DNA of 6,592 nt. Source: Rhodoferax sp. (lineage in GTDB: Bacteria; Pseudomonadota; Gammaproteobacteria; Burkholderiales; Burkholderiaceae_C). Position numbers and translations under genes: made by a program. Shown one piece after another: positions 5,924 through 6,592 of the stretch. Position 1 is the first letter of the stretch; each line of letters starts with the position of its first letter. The notes under the pieces are model-generated. The model was given only the letters and a program-made list of their open reading frames with translations. It was not told the origin of the DNA and searched no databases. The DNA lies in assembly GCA_020048795.1 (NCBI GenBank), contig JAIFMA010000025.1, positions 1 to 6,592 on the forward strand. The letters run 5' to 3'.

Positions 5924-6325
5924 TCAGACTGGCTTGCTCTGATAAATGGTTTGTGGGTCTTTCAGGACCGGATCGACGGCTTTCCATTCGCCATTGTCAT
6001 AGACATTGAAAAAACAACTGTGCCGCCCGGTGTGGCAGGCAATACCCGGTGTGTGGCCAATTTGCGTGACTTTCAGCAACACCACGTCGGCATCGCAGTC
6101 GATGCGGATTTCATGCACGGTCTGCACATGGCCTGACTCTTCGCCCTTGAACCAGAGTTTGTTGCGGGAGCGGCTGAAATACACCGCGCGGCCCAGCTCC
6201 GTGGTCTTTTGCAAGGCTTCGCGGTTCATCCAGGCCAACATCAGCACGTGGCCCGTGCCCTGCTCTTGCGCGATCACCGGCACCAGGCCTTGCGCGTCCC
6301 ATTTGATGGCATCCAGATAATTCAT
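5924..6325 (-). CDS. hisI: Phosphoribosyl-AMP cyclohydrolase (histidine biosynthesis, step 3)
   Basis: HisI opens the adenine ring of phosphoribosyl-AMP, a Zn- and Mg-dependent cytoplasmic reaction that follows HisE. The 133-residue protein shows VLMLAWMNREAL (28-39), AVYFSRSRNKLWFKGEESGH (47-66), the acidic Mg site Asp76-Cys-Asp-Ala-Asp80 and the Zn-ligand region TPGIACHTGRHSCFF with Cys97 and Cys104; Cys77 is the third expected ligand. Length is normal for a stand-alone HisI. I chose the ATG at 6325 (MNYLDAIKWDAQGL), which matches family starts. An in-frame GTG at 6352 would add nine residues, but it lies at the edge of the repeat-like element upstream. Neither has a good Shine-Dalgarno sequence. 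HisE, the enzyme of the preceding step, is encoded on the far side of the DUF262 gene. Confidence 0.96.
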   Translation of the reverse strand: MNYLDAIKWDAQGLVPVIAQEQGTGHVLMLAWMNREALQKTTELGRAVYFSRSRNKLWFKGEESGHVQTVHEIRIDCDADVVLLKVTQIGHTPGIACHTGRHSCFFNVYDNGEWKAVDPVLKDPQTIYQSKPV

Positions 6326-6349
6326 GGCGAAATTGTCGATGATTTCAGA

Positions 6350-6406
6350 CACTATTATTTAAGTAGCTGGTGGCGCAATGCTGACAAGGGCTAGAGGTCA
6401 TTTTGT
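6350..6406. repeat. Intergenic element resembling a dispersed Comamonadaceae repeat
   Basis: The stretch between hisI and hisF has an AT-rich edge (TATTATTTAAG), then AGCTGGTGGCGCAATG and a GGGCTAGAGGTCATTTTG block. From memory, intergenic regions of Acidovorax, Polaromonas and Rhodoferax carry many imperfect copies of an element with this order: AT-rich end, AGCTGCTNGCGC, a short spacer, then GCTAGAGGCC plus T-rich tail. Only one copy lies in this window, so repetition cannot be shown here. It overlaps the alternative GTG start of hisI at 6352. No coding potential was seen. Confidence 0.45.
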
Positions 6407-6418
6407 TTTGGAAATGAC
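6397..6418. repeat. Perfect 7-bp inverted repeat in the hisF-hisI gap
   Basis: GTCATTT at 6397-6403 pairs with AAATGAC at 6412-6418 across an 8-nt loop. It overlaps the right end of the repeat-like element. The stem is AT-rich and has no U-run after it on either strand, so it is not called a terminator. It could be a weak protein site or part of the repeat's own structure. Confidence 0.3.
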
Positions 6419-6426
6419 GTGGCTGA

Positions 6427-6441
6427 ACTGGCTGCGCCAGT
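6427..6441 (-). repeat. Short hairpin just after the hisF stop
   Basis: ACTGGC at 6427-6432 pairs with GCCAGT at 6436-6441 around a 3-nt loop (TGC), beginning 7 nt past the hisF stop codon on the transcribed strand. The stem is 6 bp and has no U-tract, so full termination is unlikely. It might stabilise the 3' end of a processed hisF message or cause pausing. Confidence 0.3.
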
Positions 6442-6448
6442 GGCTGGC

Positions 6449-6592
6449 TCAACTGCGCACCGGTATGCCACGCTCGGCCATACGCGCCTTGGCTTGCGCC
6501 ACGGTGAATTCGCCGTAGTGAAAGATGCTCGCAGCCAGCACCGCATCGGCACCGCCCTGCTGGATGCCATCGGCCAGGTGGTCCAAGGTGCC
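6449..6592 (-). CDS. hisF: Imidazole glycerol phosphate synthase cyclase subunit HisF (C-terminal part)
   Basis: Only the last 47 codons and the stop are in the window; the gene continues past the right edge. The translated end contains GTLDHLADGIQQGGADAVLA, then ASIFHYGEFTVAQAKARM and finally AERGIPVRS. This is the last beta/alpha units of the HisF barrel, including GADAVLAASIFHYGE near the phosphate-binding region and the usual C-terminal GIPVR. HisF with HisH makes imidazole glycerol phosphate and AICAR from PRFAR and glutamine-derived ammonia. The stop (TGA, 6451-6449) lies 97-123 nt before hisI, depending on the hisI start, a wider gap than elsewhere in this array and occupied by the repeat-like element. 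Confidence 0.93.
   Translation of the reverse strand, partial: GTLDHLADGIQQGGADAVLAASIFHYGEFTVAQAKARMAERGIPVRS

Noticed and set aside
6353..6390. Separate promoter for hisI (TTGTCA followed by AATAAT on the minus strand).
   Set aside because: Spacing between the hexamers is about 22 nt, too long for sigma-70, and the AT-rich part belongs to the repeat-like element.

Overview
The window looks like chromosomal DNA of a betaproteobacterium, most likely Burkholderiales of the family Comamonadaceae (a Rhodoferax/Polaromonas/Acidovorax-like organism). This rests on the gene order hisF-hisI-hisE-membrane protein-hinT-tatA-tatB-tatC, on protein details (a lineage-typical TatB N-terminus with Lys8, separate HisI and HisE, a HinT ending in GPRPWLRG), and on an intergenic element resembling a dispersed repeat remembered from that family. 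The genus is inference.

Layout. The left edge (1-65, minus) holds the first 21 codons of a gene running off the window, probably a small cysteine-cluster protein. A short divergent intergenic region (66-153) with a TACAAT -10 box leads to a membrane-anchored HtrA/DegS-type serine protease (154-1293, plus). It converges, with only 4 nt between stop codons, on a long minus-strand array that fills the rest of the window. In transcription order (right to left) the array is hisF (C-terminal 47 codons only), a 97-123 nt gap with the repeat-like element, hisI, a 598-aa DUF262/HNH protein, hisE, a small DUF4870-like membrane protein, hinT, tatA, tatB and tatC. No gene-free stretch exceeds about 125 nt.

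How the genes work together. HisF, HisI and HisE are histidine biosynthesis enzymes; HisE (PR-ATP pyrophosphohydrolase) and HisI (PR-AMP cyclohydrolase) catalyse consecutive early steps. Downstream, hisE, the membrane protein and hinT are chained by 4-nt ATGA overlaps. TatA, TatB and TatC make the twin-arginine translocase, with tatB and tatC overlapping by 1 nt. The protease would act on the periplasmic side of the inner membrane.

The unusual element is the DUF262/HNH gene. It is an accessory, restriction-type gene (GmrSD/BrxU/SspE-like architecture) placed co-directionally between hisI and hisE with 18- and 25-nt junctions. There is no visible transposase, integrase or promoter of its own. 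Its AT content is visibly higher than that of the flanking genes. It is the best candidate here for an undescribed anti-phage arrangement: a one-gene defence effector embedded in, and probably co-transcribed with, a housekeeping biosynthetic operon.
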